DNA of 64,000 bases from positions 218,651 to 282,650 of the forward strand of contig NZ_QPMK01000001.1 in assembly GCF_003344785.1 (NCBI RefSeq), in the 5' to 3' direction. The position numbers and the translations under genes are program-made. The notes beneath the pieces are model-generated. The model saw nothing but the letters and a program-made list of their open reading frames with translations, was not told where the DNA came from and searched no databases. Source of the stretch: Thalassococcus profundi (lineage in GTDB: Bacteria; Pseudomonadota; Alphaproteobacteria; Rhodobacterales; Rhodobacteraceae). Shown here piece by piece: positions 35,787-45,200 of this stretch (its first letter is position 1; each line of letters begins with the position of its first letter).

Positions 35787-37991
35787 TTAATCGGAGCCAT
35801 GCGCGAATTCTGATGCGCCGACTCGCCCCCTTTGAACAGCGATCAACGCAATCGCAATGGCCAGCCCGATCCCGTCCGTGATCCAGCCGCCGGCGATCAT
35901 CGTGAGCCCACCTGCTGCAAGAGCGATCCGCACCGCGGGGTTTGCATGTCCGAAAAACCAGCCCTGAACGGCGCATGACAGAAGGTACACGCCGATGATG
36001 GCGGTGACGGCTATATGGCCGATCTCGAACCAGGTTCCGTTCAGGAGCATCGCTGGTGAATAGAAAAACATGTAGGGTACGACGAAAGCCGCCAGGCCGA
36101 TCTTGAAGCTTTCGACGCTGGTCCGGATCGGGTCGGACCCTGCGAGGGCAGAGCCTGCATAGGCGGCGAGAGCCACTGGCGGTGTGATCGCAGACATCAC
36201 TGCGAAATAGAATATGAAGAGATGCGCAGTCAGGGGTGCCACGCCAAGATTGATGACGCCCGGCGCGATCACGCTTGCTGCAACGGCATAGGCAGCCGTC
36301 GTGGGCATACCCATGCCAAGGATGATCGATACGACCATGGCGAAGAACAGCGCGAGGATCTGGCTTTGATCCGCAAGCGCCAGCAGCACGGTCGAGAAGC
36401 GCGACCCGATGCCGGTCAACGCAATGACACCGACGATGATGCCGGCCGTCGCACAGACGGCGACCAGTTGCAGCACCATGCGCGCGCCGTTGTCGAGCGC
36501 CTGGAACAACTGCCGCGGTCCCATGCGGTGCGGCGTGAGCCACGACACCACGGCCGCCGTGATCATAGCCAGCGTCCCGCAACGGATGACCGAGTAGCCC
36601 GCGAACAGCGCGTAGATCAGCACCACGATCGGCAGGAAGAGGTAGATTTGCTTGGCCAGCTTCGCGAGCTTAGGCAGTTCGTCGCGCGGCAAGCCTTTCA
36701 TGTTCGCCTTCTTCGCGGCCAGATCGACCATGAAGTAGACCGACACGAAGTAGATGACCGCTGGGATGATCGCGGCATAGACGATGTCCATGTAGGGAAT
36801 GCCGGTGATCTCGGCCATGATGAAAGCGCCCGCCCCCATGATCGGCGGCATGATCTGCCCGCCGGTGCTGGCTGCCGCCTCGACGGCTGCGGAGGTCTGC
36901 TTGCGGTAGCCGACCTTCTTCATCATCGGGATGGTCAGCGAGCCAGTCGCCACGACATTGCCCGCCGAGGTCCCGTTGATCATGCCCATCAGGCCAGAGG
37001 CGAAGATCGCCACCTTGGCCGGCCCGCCGCGCCGATGCCCTGCTGCGGCGAACGCCAAGTTCACGAAGTACTCTCCCACGCGGGTGGTCTGAAGGAAGGC
37101 CGCGAAGACGACGAACAGGATGATGTAGGTCGACGAGATAGCGATCGGCGCGCCCAGCACGCCGTTGTCGGTAAAGATGTACGAGAAGAACCGCTTCACG
37201 TCGTAACCGCGGTGTTCGAATATCCCCGGAAGCCAAGGCCCGGCAAAGGCGTAAGCAACGAAAACCGATGCGATGATGACAAGTGCCAGGCCCGCGAGGC
37301 GGCGCGTCAGTTCGATGATCAGCAACACGCCCGTGATGGCCGACCACATGTCGCCGGGCAGCGCCATGGGCATCCCGGCGCGGAGCTGCAGCTGTCGGGC
37401 AAAGAAAATGAGGTAACCCGTGAACGCCATGGCAGCCAGCGCGAGCAGCACGTCACCCGGCGCGAAACGCATCCGGCCGTGATGCGGGAAGATCCACCCG
37501 TGCACGATGGCCAGCGCGGTTCCCAGCGTCAGCGGTATGCCGAACGTCGACATGGCCCATTGCGGCGGCATGCGCTCTCCGAGGATCGTGCCGTTGATCC
37601 AGATCGCCGCGACGCCAAGCAGCCCGTAGAGGATACCGGCACCGGAGAGCGCCAGCAGAATTTTCGATGCGATGCTCTCTCGCTGAGTTGCGTCCGTACC
37701 GTCCGGAAACGCGGTCGAGCCGAACAGCAGAAAGCCCAGAAGCAGGCCGCCGCCAACGTGGGTGAGGCGATACGCCCAAGTCTCGAGCGGATAGACGTTC
37801 ATCACCAGGAGGTGGAAGACCGTGTAGGCGACGCAAAGGATCGCGATAAGGGCGTTGCGGCCGCCCGTGAATAGTCTCTGGTTCGCGGCCACGGGGTCGT
37901 TGTCCACGTTGGCCCGGGCCAGTTCCTGCTCGATCGCGGTCTTGCCATCTTCCCGGCTGTCACCGGGCGTCGTTTGCTGCGCTTGGCTCAT
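35787..37991 (-). CDS. TRAP transporter, fused 4TM-12TM permease
   Basis: A 734-residue inner-membrane protein with about 18-20 helices, the DctQ-like and DctM-like parts fused as is usual for TAXI-type TRAP systems. DctM marks: GLMGMINGTSAGNVVATGSLTIPMMKKVGY, AVEAAASTGGQIMPPIMGAGAFIMAE, GMGMPTTAAYAVAASVIAPG and ITPPVALAAYAGSALAGSDPIRTS. It imports organic acids using the sodium gradient. The start is ATG 37991 (MSQAQQT). It follows the TAXI binding-protein gene in the same operon. Substrate: tartrate is proposed from the adjacent ttu genes and the shared LysR site. Confidence 0.94.
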   Translation of the reverse strand: MSQAQQTTPGDSREDGKTAIEQELARANVDNDPVAANQRLFTGGRNALIAILCVAYTVFHLLVMNVYPLETWAYRLTHVGGGLLLGFLLFGSTAFPDGTDATQRESIASKILLALSGAGILYGLLGVAAIWINGTILGERMPPQWAMSTFGIPLTLGTALAIVHGWIFPHHGRMRFAPGDVLLALAAMAFTGYLIFFARQLQLRAGMPMALPGDMWSAITGVLLIIELTRRLAGLALVIIASVFVAYAFAGPWLPGIFEHRGYDVKRFFSYIFTDNGVLGAPIAISSTYIILFVVFAAFLQTTRVGEYFVNLAFAAAGHRRGGPAKVAIFASGLMGMINGTSAGNVVATGSLTIPMMKKVGYRKQTSAAVEAAASTGGQIMPPIMGAGAFIMAEITGIPYMDIVYAAIIPAVIYFVSVYFMVDLAAKKANMKGLPRDELPKLAKLAKQIYLFLPIVVLIYALFAGYSVIRCGTLAMITAAVVSWLTPHRMGPRQLFQALDNGARMVLQLVAVCATAGIIVGVIALTGIGSRFSTVLLALADQSQILALFFAMVVSIILGMGMPTTAAYAVAASVIAPGVINLGVAPLTAHLFIFYFAVMSAITPPVALAAYAGSALAGSDPIRTSVESFKIGLAAFVVPYMFFYSPAMLLNGTWFEIGHIAVTAIIGVYLLSCAVQGWFFGHANPAVRIALAAGGLTMIAGGWITDGIGLAIAIALIAVQRGRVGASEFAHGSD

Positions 37992-38082
37992 CGTTCGGAC
38001 CCCTCGGCACACAGGGAGTGATCCGGGCGGCCGCACAAGCGTCGCCCGGAATGGTCAGGTTTTCGACAGGGAGGGTGCCGAA

Positions 38083-39048
38083 TTACTCGACCGACGGCAC
38101 GTCATAGCCGTTTTCCTCGAACCAGCGGGCGGCGCCCGGATGGAACGGGATCACGGTGTTCTTGCCCACGTTCTCCGGCAGCGTTTCGCGTGCCGCGGCG
38201 TGGTTCGTCATCATGCGGTCGTGGTTTTCCATCGCCAGCGCGGTGATCTCGTAGGCGAGGCTTTCGGACATGTCCTCATGGGCGATGGCGAAGTTCCACA
38301 GCGAAGTGGTCTCGAGGGGCTCGGGCTGGTCCTCGTAGGTGTTCGCCGGGATCGTGAAGTCGGACATGGCCGGTACGATGTCCTTCATCGTGCCGCGGGT
38401 CTCGTCGTCCATCGACAGGAACCGGACGTCGTTCTCGACCGCGAGCTGCGAATAGGCGCCGGTCGGAAGGCCGGCCGCGTAGACGAAGGCATCGATCAAC
38501 CCGTCCTTGAGCTGGCCGGCCGTGTCCGAACCGCCCGCGTTCGAGATTGTGACGTTGTCATAGCCTTCGGCGTTCTCGAAGAACCGCGTCCAATAAGTGG
38601 CCGAGGTCCCGCCGGCCGGGCCGACGCCGACGCGCTTGCCTTGCAGATCCTCGAAGCTTTCGATGTCCGAAGACGCGAGGACCGCGGCCTGCAGCGGCGT
38701 CTGGTACATCGGGAACAGCGCGCGCACGCCTTCGTGCGGAGTCGGCATCAGGGGGCTTTCACCGCGCCGCGCCTCGTCGGCGGGGCCAAGCGTGACGAAG
38801 CCAAGCTGGTGCTCGCCGGTTTCCACCAGGGTCACGTTCTGGACCGGGCCGCCGGTGATCTCGACGCCCGCGTTGACGCCCAGCTCTTCACTGATCATTG
38901 CGCCGAATCCGCTGCCATAGCCGAAATAGGTGCCGCCCTGGCTGCCGGTACCGATGGTGATGCTGGCCGGCCAGTCGGCATTGTCCTGTGCCGCAACAGG
39001 AAGTGCGGCCACGCAAGCGGCGGCTGTCAGGAATGCTGTGAACTTCAT
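38083..39048 (-). CDS. TRAP transporter TAXI-family solute-binding protein
   Basis: A 321-residue periplasmic protein, signal MKFTAFLTAAACVAALPVAAQ. The motif SITIGTGSQGGTYFGYGSGFGAMISEELG is the TAXI ligand-site start, followed by LGFVTLGPADEARRGE, GKRVGVGPAGGTSATYWTRF and FVYAAGLPTGAYSQLA. ATG 39048 follows GAGGAGG. It delivers substrate to the fused permease 91 bases downstream. Expression is probably set by the dyad at 39151-39175, shared with the ttuC promoter, so the substrate is likely tartrate or a close C4 hydroxy-acid. Confidence 0.94.
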   Translation of the reverse strand: MKFTAFLTAAACVAALPVAAQDNADWPASITIGTGSQGGTYFGYGSGFGAMISEELGVNAGVEITGGPVQNVTLVETGEHQLGFVTLGPADEARRGESPLMPTPHEGVRALFPMYQTPLQAAVLASSDIESFEDLQGKRVGVGPAGGTSATYWTRFFENAEGYDNVTISNAGGSDTAGQLKDGLIDAFVYAAGLPTGAYSQLAVENDVRFLSMDDETRGTMKDIVPAMSDFTIPANTYEDQPEPLETTSLWNFAIAHEDMSESLAYEITALAMENHDRMMTNHAAARETLPENVGKNTVIPFHPGAARWFEENGYDVPSVE

Positions 39049-39150
39049 TGTTTCCTCCTCCGTTTTCTCCCAGAAACGCACCGCATTTGCTTCGGTGCGT
39101 TCTCCGAAATCCAGAGTGGGTGAAGGATCGCCATCGGCCAACTGACCGAA

Positions 39151-39175
39151 GATTATATTCTTTTATGATATAATC
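39151..39175. promoter_or_regulatory. Predicted LysR operator before the TAXI-TRAP operon
   Basis: Perfect inverted repeat GATTATAT-N9-ATATAATC, AT-rich in GC-rich surroundings, located about 100 bases before the TAXI start codon and overlapping the LysR stop codon. A closely similar sequence (GATTATAT-N-C-N3-T..ATGA-N-ATAAT on the minus strand) lies at 40104-40127 in the LysR/ttuC divergent promoter. Two copies in exactly the two places expected of one regulon argue for a LysR binding site. Confidence 0.6.
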
Positions 39176-40091
39176 AGGCAGATGCTTCCAGCGCCTCGAT
39201 CTCTGCGTCGAGGACAGACATGAACGCGTCGCGCAACGGGTCCCGAGTACCGCGCGGCCAAGCTGCCGCCAGGATCAGCTTGGCTTGGGCCGTTGCGCCT
39301 GGCGTCTTGATCGGAATGAACCGCACGCCCTTCACCCGCAGCCGCGAGGTCCATCGCGGCACGATCGCCAGGCCCGTCCCCGCCGCCACGAGATTGACGA
39401 TCGTCTGCTTTTCCTCGGCGACCTGTGCAACGCGGGCGGCAAGCCCTGCGCGCATGAACAGTGACATTGTCAGGTCGTGCGAGTGGGGCCGCGATCGTCG
39501 GTCCGGAACGATGAGCGGTTCTTCCGAAAGGTCGGCGATCTCGATCTTTTCGCGTCCGCAAAGCGGGTGCGATTGGGGGACCGCCACTACGGCCGTTTCG
39601 TAGAACAGGGTTCGAAATACAAGCCGCGGGTCACGTACATCGGGCGGTCTGCAAAAGGCGATGTCGAGCCCGCCACTCAGCAGCTTTGGGAGCAGGTGGA
39701 TCGTCTTCTGTTCGACGATCTGGATCTCGAGATCGGGATGCGTCTCGTGCATCGGCTGCAGGATCTGCGGGATCAGACCGGCCGCCGCACTGTCGATCGC
39801 ACCGACCCTGAGAACATGAGCCCGGCTACTGCGCGCGGCACGTGCCTTGGTCTCGAGGGCCTCCGCCTGCTCCAGAAGCGTGCGCGCGTCCGCGACCACC
39901 TGCGAACCGGCTTCGGTCAGCGAAACCGACCGGGTTGTCCGAATGAACAGCGTGACGCCAAGATGATCCTCAAGCTGACGGATATGGCGGCCAAGCGTCG
40001 CGGGAAGAATGCCAAGCGATTGTGCGGCACGCCCGAAATGAAGGCTGTCCGCGGCCGCCAGAAAGCACTTAACCTGCGTGATGTTCATCAT
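39174..40091 (-). CDS. LysR-type regulator of the tartrate genes (TtuA-like)
   Basis: A 305-residue LysR regulator. The N-terminal winged helix is MMNITQVKCFLAAADSLHFGRAAQSLGILPATLGRHIRQLEDHLGVTLFIRTTRSVSLTEAG; the rest is the periplasmic-binding-like effector domain. I use ATG 40091; a TTG at 40100 and an ATG at 40088 are alternatives. It is divergent from ttuC and upstream of the TAXI-TRAP operon, and AT-rich dyads lie in both target promoters. In Agrobacterium vitis the corresponding gene ttuA controls tartrate use. The inducer is inferred, not shown. Confidence 0.88.
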   Translation of the reverse strand: MMNITQVKCFLAAADSLHFGRAAQSLGILPATLGRHIRQLEDHLGVTLFIRTTRSVSLTEAGSQVVADARTLLEQAEALETKARAARSSRAHVLRVGAIDSAAAGLIPQILQPMHETHPDLEIQIVEQKTIHLLPKLLSGGLDIAFCRPPDVRDPRLVFRTLFYETAVVAVPQSHPLCGREKIEIADLSEEPLIVPDRRSRPHSHDLTMSLFMRAGLAARVAQVAEEKQTIVNLVAAGTGLAIVPRWTSRLRVKGVRFIPIKTPGATAQAKLILAAAWPRGTRDPLRDAFMSVLDAEIEALEASA

Positions 40092-40103
40092 TCGGCCCAA
40101 ATT

Positions 40104-40127
40104 ATTATTTCATCACTGTATATAATC
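40104..40127. promoter_or_regulatory. Predicted LysR operator in the ttuC divergent promoter
   Basis: On the minus strand GATTATAT - A - CAGTG - ATGA - AATAAT; compared with 39151-39175 the ends GATTATAT and ATAAT and the inner ATGA are the same. It lies 13 bases before the LysR start codon and 75 bases before ttuC, the classic place for an autoregulatory LysR site. A T-N11-A core is present. Confidence 0.6.
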
Positions 40128-40201
40128 ACGCCGGAATTGAGAAGCTCCTCCGGCGGCCTGTACGCTTGTCGATAAATCATGTGACGCGAGGAGGAGACTG
40201 C

Positions 40202-41344
40202 ATGACGATCCTGCAAGACCACGGCGCCGAGACCGCATCCGGAACCCGCGCCTCCCCGGCAGATGGTGCGGTCAAGACCTATAGGATCGCGTCGATTCCC
40301 GCCGATGGGATCGGGCCCGAGGTCATCGCCGCCGGTCTTCAGGCACTTGACGCGCTTGCGCGGCGTGATGGCGGGTTCACCTTCGACGTGACGGAATTCG
40401 ACTGGGGCTCTGACCGCTTCAAGAAGACCGGCGCGCTGATGCCCGCGGATGGCCGTGACCAGATCAAGGATTTCGACGCGATCTTCTTCGGCGCCGTCGG
40501 CGCGCCGGACGTGCCCGATCATGTGACGCTCTGGGGGCTGCGCCTGCCGATCTGCCAAGGCTTCGACCAGTACGCCAACGTCCGCCCGACGAAGATCTTG
40601 CCGGGCATCACTTCACCGCTGGCGGGCGTCGGGCCCGGCGATCTCGACTGGGTGATCGTGCGCGAAAACTCCGAAGGCGAGTATTCCGGCAACGGCGGGC
40701 GCACGCACCAGGGGATGCCCGAGGAGGTCGGCACAGAGGTCTCGATCTTCACCCGCACCGGCGTCACGCGGATCATGCGTTACGCGTTTGAACTGGCGCG
40801 CTCGCGGCCGCGCAAGTTTCTGACCGTGGTGACGAAGTCGAACGCGCAGCGTTTCGGCATGGTCATGTGGGACGAGATCGCCGCCGAGGTCGCGCAAGAG
40901 TTTCCGGACGTGACATGGGACAAGATGCTGGTGGACGCGATGACCGTGCGCATGGTCAAGGACCCCAAGAGCCTCGACACCATCGTGGCGACGAACCTGC
41001 ACGCCGACATTCTGTCGGACCTCGCCGGCGCGCTCGCGGGCAGCCTTGGCGTCGCGCCGACGGCGAATATCGATCCCGAGCGTCGCTACCCGTCGATGTT
41101 CGAGCCGATCCACGGCTCGGCCTTCGATATCACCGGCAAGGGCATCGCGAACCCCGTCGCCACCTTCTGGACGGCAAGCCAGATGCTCGACCACCTGGGC
41201 GAAACCAACGCCTCGGCGAGGCTGATGCGAGCGGTCGAGAAGGTCTGCGCAGACGGCATCATGACGCCGGATGTCGGCGGCACCGCCACGACGCAAGAGG
41301 TCACCGACGCCGTTTGCGAAGCGATCCGAGCCGAAAACATCTAA
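40202..41344 (+). CDS. ttuC: Tartrate dehydrogenase / D-malate dehydrogenase family
   Basis: A 380-residue NAD-dependent beta-decarboxylating dehydrogenase. Seen: RIASIPADGIGPEVI at the N-terminus, LWGLRLPICQGFDQYANVRPTKILPG, WVIVRENSEGEYSGNGGR, KSNAQRFGMVMWDEI, and the metal/NAD part DAMTVRMVKDPKSLDTIVATNLHADILSDLAGALAGSLGVAPTANI. The LWGLRLPICQ block is the tartrate/D-malate dehydrogenase form, not leuB or icd. It oxidises tartrate towards oxaloglycolate or glycerate. GAGGAGGAGA precedes ATG 40202. About 20 extra N-terminal residues precede the fold. First gene of ttuC-ttuD-pyk. Confidence 0.92.
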   Translation: MTILQDHGAETASGTRASPADGAVKTYRIASIPADGIGPEVIAAGLQALDALARRDGGFTFDVTEFDWGSDRFKKTGALMPADGRDQIKDFDAIFFGAVGAPDVPDHVTLWGLRLPICQGFDQYANVRPTKILPGITSPLAGVGPGDLDWVIVRENSEGEYSGNGGRTHQGMPEEVGTEVSIFTRTGVTRIMRYAFELARSRPRKFLTVVTKSNAQRFGMVMWDEIAAEVAQEFPDVTWDKMLVDAMTVRMVKDPKSLDTIVATNLHADILSDLAGALAGSLGVAPTANIDPERRYPSMFEPIHGSAFDITGKGIANPVATFWTASQMLDHLGETNASARLMRAVEKVCADGIMTPDVGGTATTQEVTDAVCEAIRAENI

Positions 41345-41352
41345 GGCGGATC

Positions 41353-42603
41353 ATGTCGACAGAGGCGGCAACTCTGCTTCGGCAGATGATGGACGCCGCG
41401 GTTTCCGCGGCCGATCCTGCGACTGTGTTGGCCCGTCATTTGCCGGAGAAGCCGACCGGCCGCTGCATTGCCCTCGGGGCCGGGAAATCGGCTGCAGCAA
41501 TGGCCCGCGCGGTCGAAAAAGCGTGGCCGGATGTTGAGCTGTCGGGCCTGGTCGTGACCCGCTACGGTCATTCGGCCCCGACGGACCGGATAACGGTTCG
41601 GGAGGCCGCGCACCCGGTTCCGGACGAAGCGGGGCTTGCCGCGACGCAGGAGATCCTGGACATCGCGCATGCGGCCGGCCCCGACGACCTGGTCCTGTTC
41701 CTCGTGTCCGGGGGCGGGTCGGCGTTGCTGACGGCGCCGGTTCCCCCGCTGACTCTCGCGGACAAGATCGAGGTCAACCGGCGGCTGCTTGGATCGGGTC
41801 TTGCGATCGCGGACATGAACCGCATTCGCCGGCGGCTTTCCCTGGTCAAGGGCGGTAGGCTGACCCGCGCAGCGGCGCCCGCGCGCGTGGTGACGTTGGC
41901 GATATCGGACGTGCCGGGCGACGACCCGCTTGCCATCGCGTCCGGCCCGACGGAGACGGCCCCGGCAGACCGCGACATCTCGCACCTTGTCGAACGCCTT
42001 GGAGCGGATCTGCCCGAGCACATCGCGCAGGCCTTGCGCAGTGCTTCGCAGACGGACCCTACGCTGGAAACGGACTATCGATTGATCGCCACGCCATGGG
42101 CTTCGCTGCTGGCCGCGTCCAAGGTGGCCGAGACAGCCGGGATTACGCCGGTTCTGCTGGGTGACGCGCTGGAAGGCGAAGCGCGCGACGTGGGCACCGT
42201 CATGGCTGGGATGGCGCGCTCGGTCGCAAAGCACGGCAAACCCGCGCCACGGCCGGCCGTCCTGCTGTCCGGCGGCGAGACGACCGTGACAATCGGTGAT
42301 CGGAAACCCGGTCGCGGAGGCCGGAATACCGAGTTCCTCTTGGGCCTTGCAGTCGCGCTGGAGAGGGAGCCGGGCATATTTGCCGCAGCGATCGATACCG
42401 ACGGCATCGATGGAACCGAGGACGCGGCGGGCGCAGTCGTCGATCCCACCACCCTTGGCCGGGCGCTCGCGGCGGGCCGCGATCCCCATGCCGATCTCTC
42501 AGGGCACGACAGTTATGCTCTGTTCGACGCGATCGGCGATTTGATCCGGACCGGACCGACGTTGACCAACGTGAACGATATCCGTGCGGTGCTCATCGTT
42601 TGA
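41353..42603 (+). CDS. ttuD: Glycerate 2-kinase (MOFRL family, TtuD)
   Basis: A 416-residue protein of the glycerate kinase-2 / MOFRL family, historically called hydroxypyruvate reductase TtuD. Seen: RCIALGAGKSAAAMARAVEKAW, VVTRYGHSAPTDRITVREAAHPVPDEAG, LVLFLVSGGGSALLTAPVPPLTL, NRIRRRLSLVKGGRL, ISDVPGDDPLAIASGPT, and the C-terminal MOFRL part LSGGETTVTIGDRKPGRGGRNTEFLLGLA with DTDGIDGTEDAAGAVVDP. It converts D-glycerate to 2-phosphoglycerate, the entry of tartrate carbon into lower glycolysis. The start is 8 bases after the ttuC stop. Confidence 0.92.
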   Translation: MSTEAATLLRQMMDAAVSAADPATVLARHLPEKPTGRCIALGAGKSAAAMARAVEKAWPDVELSGLVVTRYGHSAPTDRITVREAAHPVPDEAGLAATQEILDIAHAAGPDDLVLFLVSGGGSALLTAPVPPLTLADKIEVNRRLLGSGLAIADMNRIRRRLSLVKGGRLTRAAAPARVVTLAISDVPGDDPLAIASGPTETAPADRDISHLVERLGADLPEHIAQALRSASQTDPTLETDYRLIATPWASLLAASKVAETAGITPVLLGDALEGEARDVGTVMAGMARSVAKHGKPAPRPAVLLSGGETTVTIGDRKPGRGGRNTEFLLGLAVALEREPGIFAAAIDTDGIDGTEDAAGAVVDPTTLGRALAAGRDPHADLSGHDSYALFDAIGDLIRTGPTLTNVNDIRAVLIV

Positions 42604-42633
42604 TCTGACCTGCCATCAAAGGGATGTACGCCA

Positions 42634-44061
42634 ATGATCAGAAACAGACGTGCCAAGATTGTGGCCACGGTCGGACCTGCCAGCAACACGCCCGAGATGC
42701 TGGAGACGCTTTTCGAGGCTGGCGCGGATACCTTTCGATTGAACTTCAGCCACGGAACGCACCAGGACCACCTGGCCGTGATCCGGGCGATCCGCGCCCT
42801 CGAACAAAAGAAGGGCACTCCGATCGGGGTTTTGCAGGACCTGCAGGGGCCCAAGATCCGCCTGGGCCGCTTGAACAGGGGCGAAAAACGGCTTCGGGGC
42901 GGAGACCTGGTTCCGATCGTCTGCCGGGACACGAACGAAACGGGCAATGCGTGGCCGCTGCCGCACCCCGAGGTATTCGAGGCGATCGGCGCGGGCGACC
43001 GCCTTCTGATCGATGACGGCCGTATTCGGTTGCGCGTTGTCGAAGCAGGATCGGAGCGCATCACCGCAAAGGTCACCCATGGCGGGTCGGTCAAGGACAA
43101 AAAGGGCGTCAATCTTCCGGATACGCGGATCGACTTGCCCGGGCTGACCGAAAAGGACCATGCCGACCTGCTGTTGGGTCTCGAGGCCGGTGTGGACTGG
43201 GTGGCTCTTTCCTTCGTGCAACAGGCAGAGGACATCGAAAAACTTCGTACGCTCGTCGGCGATCGCTGCGGCCTCATCGCGAAGATCGAAAAACCGTCCG
43301 CATTGACCGACATCGATCGCATCGTAGACACGTCGGACGGTGTGATGATCGCACGCGGCGATCTTGGGGTAGAGATTCCGCCAGAAGACGTGCCCGGCCA
43401 TCAGAAAAAGATCATCCAGACCTGCCGCCGAGCCTGTCGGCCCGTCATCGTCGCCACGCAGATGCTCGAATCCATGGTCGACGCACCCGGACCGACACGG
43501 GCAGAAGCGTCCGACGTGGCGACGGCCATCTACGACGGCGCGGATGCGGTCATGCTCTCGGCCGAAAGCGCGACGGGGAACTACCCTGTGGAGGCGGTGA
43601 CCGTCATGGACAGGATCGCCGTCCGCACCGAAAGGCCTGCGGGCGGCTGCGCCAATCTGGACGAGAAGACCGCGAATGGTGCGAGCCCCGAAAACACGAT
43701 TGCAAGGATGGCAGCGAGGGTCGCCGACGAATTGTCGTCCCCGGCGATTGTCGCCTACTCCTTGAGCGGCAGCACCGCATGGCGTGTTGCCGCAGCTCGC
43801 CCTGCCCAGCCGATCATCGTAATTACTCCCGACCTCGCAGTAGCAAGGCGCATGGCCTTGACCTAGGGCACGCGAGCCGTACTCGACGAGGATGTCGTCG
43901 AGTACGAAAGCATGGTCCGCTTCGCTCGCGGAAAATGCGAGCAACTGCTTGTCCAGGATCGCAACGAGCGCGTGGTTGTGATTGCGGGGATCCCTTTCGG
44001 ATCGTCCGGCCAGACAAACAACATTCGAATTGTCGAATTGGGCCAGAACGGACCGGCTTGA
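42634..44061 (+). pseudogene. ttuE: Pyruvate kinase gene interrupted by an in-frame amber codon
   Basis: Translation from ATG 42634 gives a normal pyruvate kinase: KIVATVGPAS, FRLNFSHGTHQDH, DLQGPKIRLGRL, the catalytic LIAKIEKPSALTDID and GVMIARGDLGVEIPPEDVPGHQKKII, and MLESMVDAPGPTRAEASDVA. At 43864-43866 a TAG stands where family members have Trp (LxWG). The same frame then continues GTRAVLDEDVVEYESMVRFA ... VVVIAGIPFGSSGQTNNIRI to TGA 44059-44061, a complete C-terminal domain. One G-to-A change explains it. The shortened 410-residue product lacks the last 64 residues of the C-terminal domain. A sequencing error must be considered. Third gene of the ttu operon. Confidence 0.88.
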
Positions 44062-44307
44062 GAGCTCGGCCGGCTTGAGTACGCGATGCAGGGCAACCTG
44101 CGCTGTGTGGCTCGTCTTAGTCTCAGACTGTGACACCTGCAGTATGGCGCAGCGCGACGCCGGAAGTGGAAGCCATCCACCCCCATCTGGTTTGGCGAGC
44201 CGCAACACAGCGTGTCATCTCGGGCGCCAAGGGGTTTCACGTCCCGCTGCCACGACCGTCCAGACTTCCCGGAGCCCGTGTCAAACGGCGTTCGCCGCGA
44301 TCGCCGC

Positions 44308-44346
44308 TTGACATAGTGCTTATAACGTTATGAGGTCATACCAGTT
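44308..44346 (+). promoter_or_regulatory. apnO promoter with predicted GntR operator
   Basis: TTGACA at 44308-44313, then TATGAG at 44329-44334 (spacing 15), form a plausible promoter. Over and after the -10 lies TCATACCAGTT (44336-44346), the same 11-mer as TCATACCTGTT before the ABC operon and TTATACCAGTC before oiaK. A 10-bp palindrome ATAACGTTAT sits at 44322-44331. Repression by the GntR/FCD protein at 48266-48985 is the simplest reading. Confidence 0.55.
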
Positions 44347-44372
44347 AATGAGAGAGTGATGGAGGACGCGAG

Positions 44373-45200
44373 GTGACTAAGCTGGCTTTGTTCGGAGCAG
44401 GCGGGAAAATGGGTGTCCGGCTGTCTCGCAACCTTGCGAAGACCGATTTCGATGTGGCGCATGTCGAGATCTCGCAGGAGGGGCAGCAACGGCTGAGAGA
44501 CGCCGTCGGGGCAGACTGCGTATCTACCGAAGATGCCCTCGTCGGAGCTGAGGTCGTGGTCCTTGCGGTGCCGGACACCGCCATAAAGGCGGTGTCTCGC
44601 GAGATTATAGACAAGGTGGAAAGCGGTGCGATAGTCGTCTGCCTCGACGCCGCGGGCCCCTTCGCCGGACACTTGCCGAACCGCGAGGACGTGACCTATT
44701 TCGTGTCCCATCCCTGCCATCCTCCGATTTTCAACGACGAAGGCACCGCGGAGGGCAGGCGTGACCATTTCGGCGGGGTTGCGGCGAAACAGGCCATCGT
44801 GAACGCACTGATGCAAGGCCCCGAAGAGCATTACGATCTGGGCGACAAGGTCGGTCGAGCCATTTATGCCCCGGTCTTCCGGTCTCATCGGGTCACAGTC
44901 GAGCAAATGGCGATGCTCGAACCTGGTCTTTCGGAAACGGTCTGCGCATCGCTTCTCGATGTTATGCGGGAAGCAATGGACGAAGTCGTCGCCCGTGGCG
45001 TCCCGAAAGAGGCCGCGCGCGACTTTCTGCTTGGCCACCTGAACATTCTGGGCGCGGTCATCTTCGACGAGATCGACGGTGTTTTTTCGGACGCTTGCAA
45101 CAAGGCGATCGAGTTCGGAAAGCCCGCCCTGATGAAAGAGGACTGGAAGCGGGTGTTCGAGCCCGAGGAAATCGCGGCAAGCATCCAGCGGATCACCTGA
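44373..45200 (+). CDS. apnO: D-apionate oxidoisomerase
   Basis: A 275-residue NAD-dependent enzyme of the phosphogluconate-dehydrogenase-C-terminal-like family: Rossmann start LALFGAGGKMGVRLSRNL, VVLAVPDTAIKAV, CLDAAGPFAGHLP, YFVSHPCHPPIFND, and a helical C-terminal part with GRAIYAPVFRSHRVTVEQMAMLEPGLSE and LLGHLNILGAVIFDEI. In the published D-apiose pathways this family oxidises and isomerises D-apionate to 3-oxo-isoapionate. The GTG start at 44373 follows GGAGGA. It leads a three-gene plus-strand group with apsD and apnL, although 249 bases separate it from apsD. Family naming relies on the whole set of neighbours. Confidence 0.86.
   Translation: MTKLALFGAGGKMGVRLSRNLAKTDFDVAHVEISQEGQQRLRDAVGADCVSTEDALVGAEVVVLAVPDTAIKAVSREIIDKVESGAIVVCLDAAGPFAGHLPNREDVTYFVSHPCHPPIFNDEGTAEGRRDHFGGVAAKQAIVNALMQGPEEHYDLGDKVGRAIYAPVFRSHRVTVEQMAMLEPGLSETVCASLLDVMREAMDEVVARGVPKEAARDFLLGHLNILGAVIFDEIDGVFSDACNKAIEFGKPALMKEDWKRVFEPEEIAASIQRIT

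Noticed and set aside
43864-43866. TAG read as pyrrolysine or other recoding in pyruvate kinase
   Set aside because: No pyl genes or recoding structure seen, and pyruvate kinases have Trp here; a point mutation or read error is simpler.
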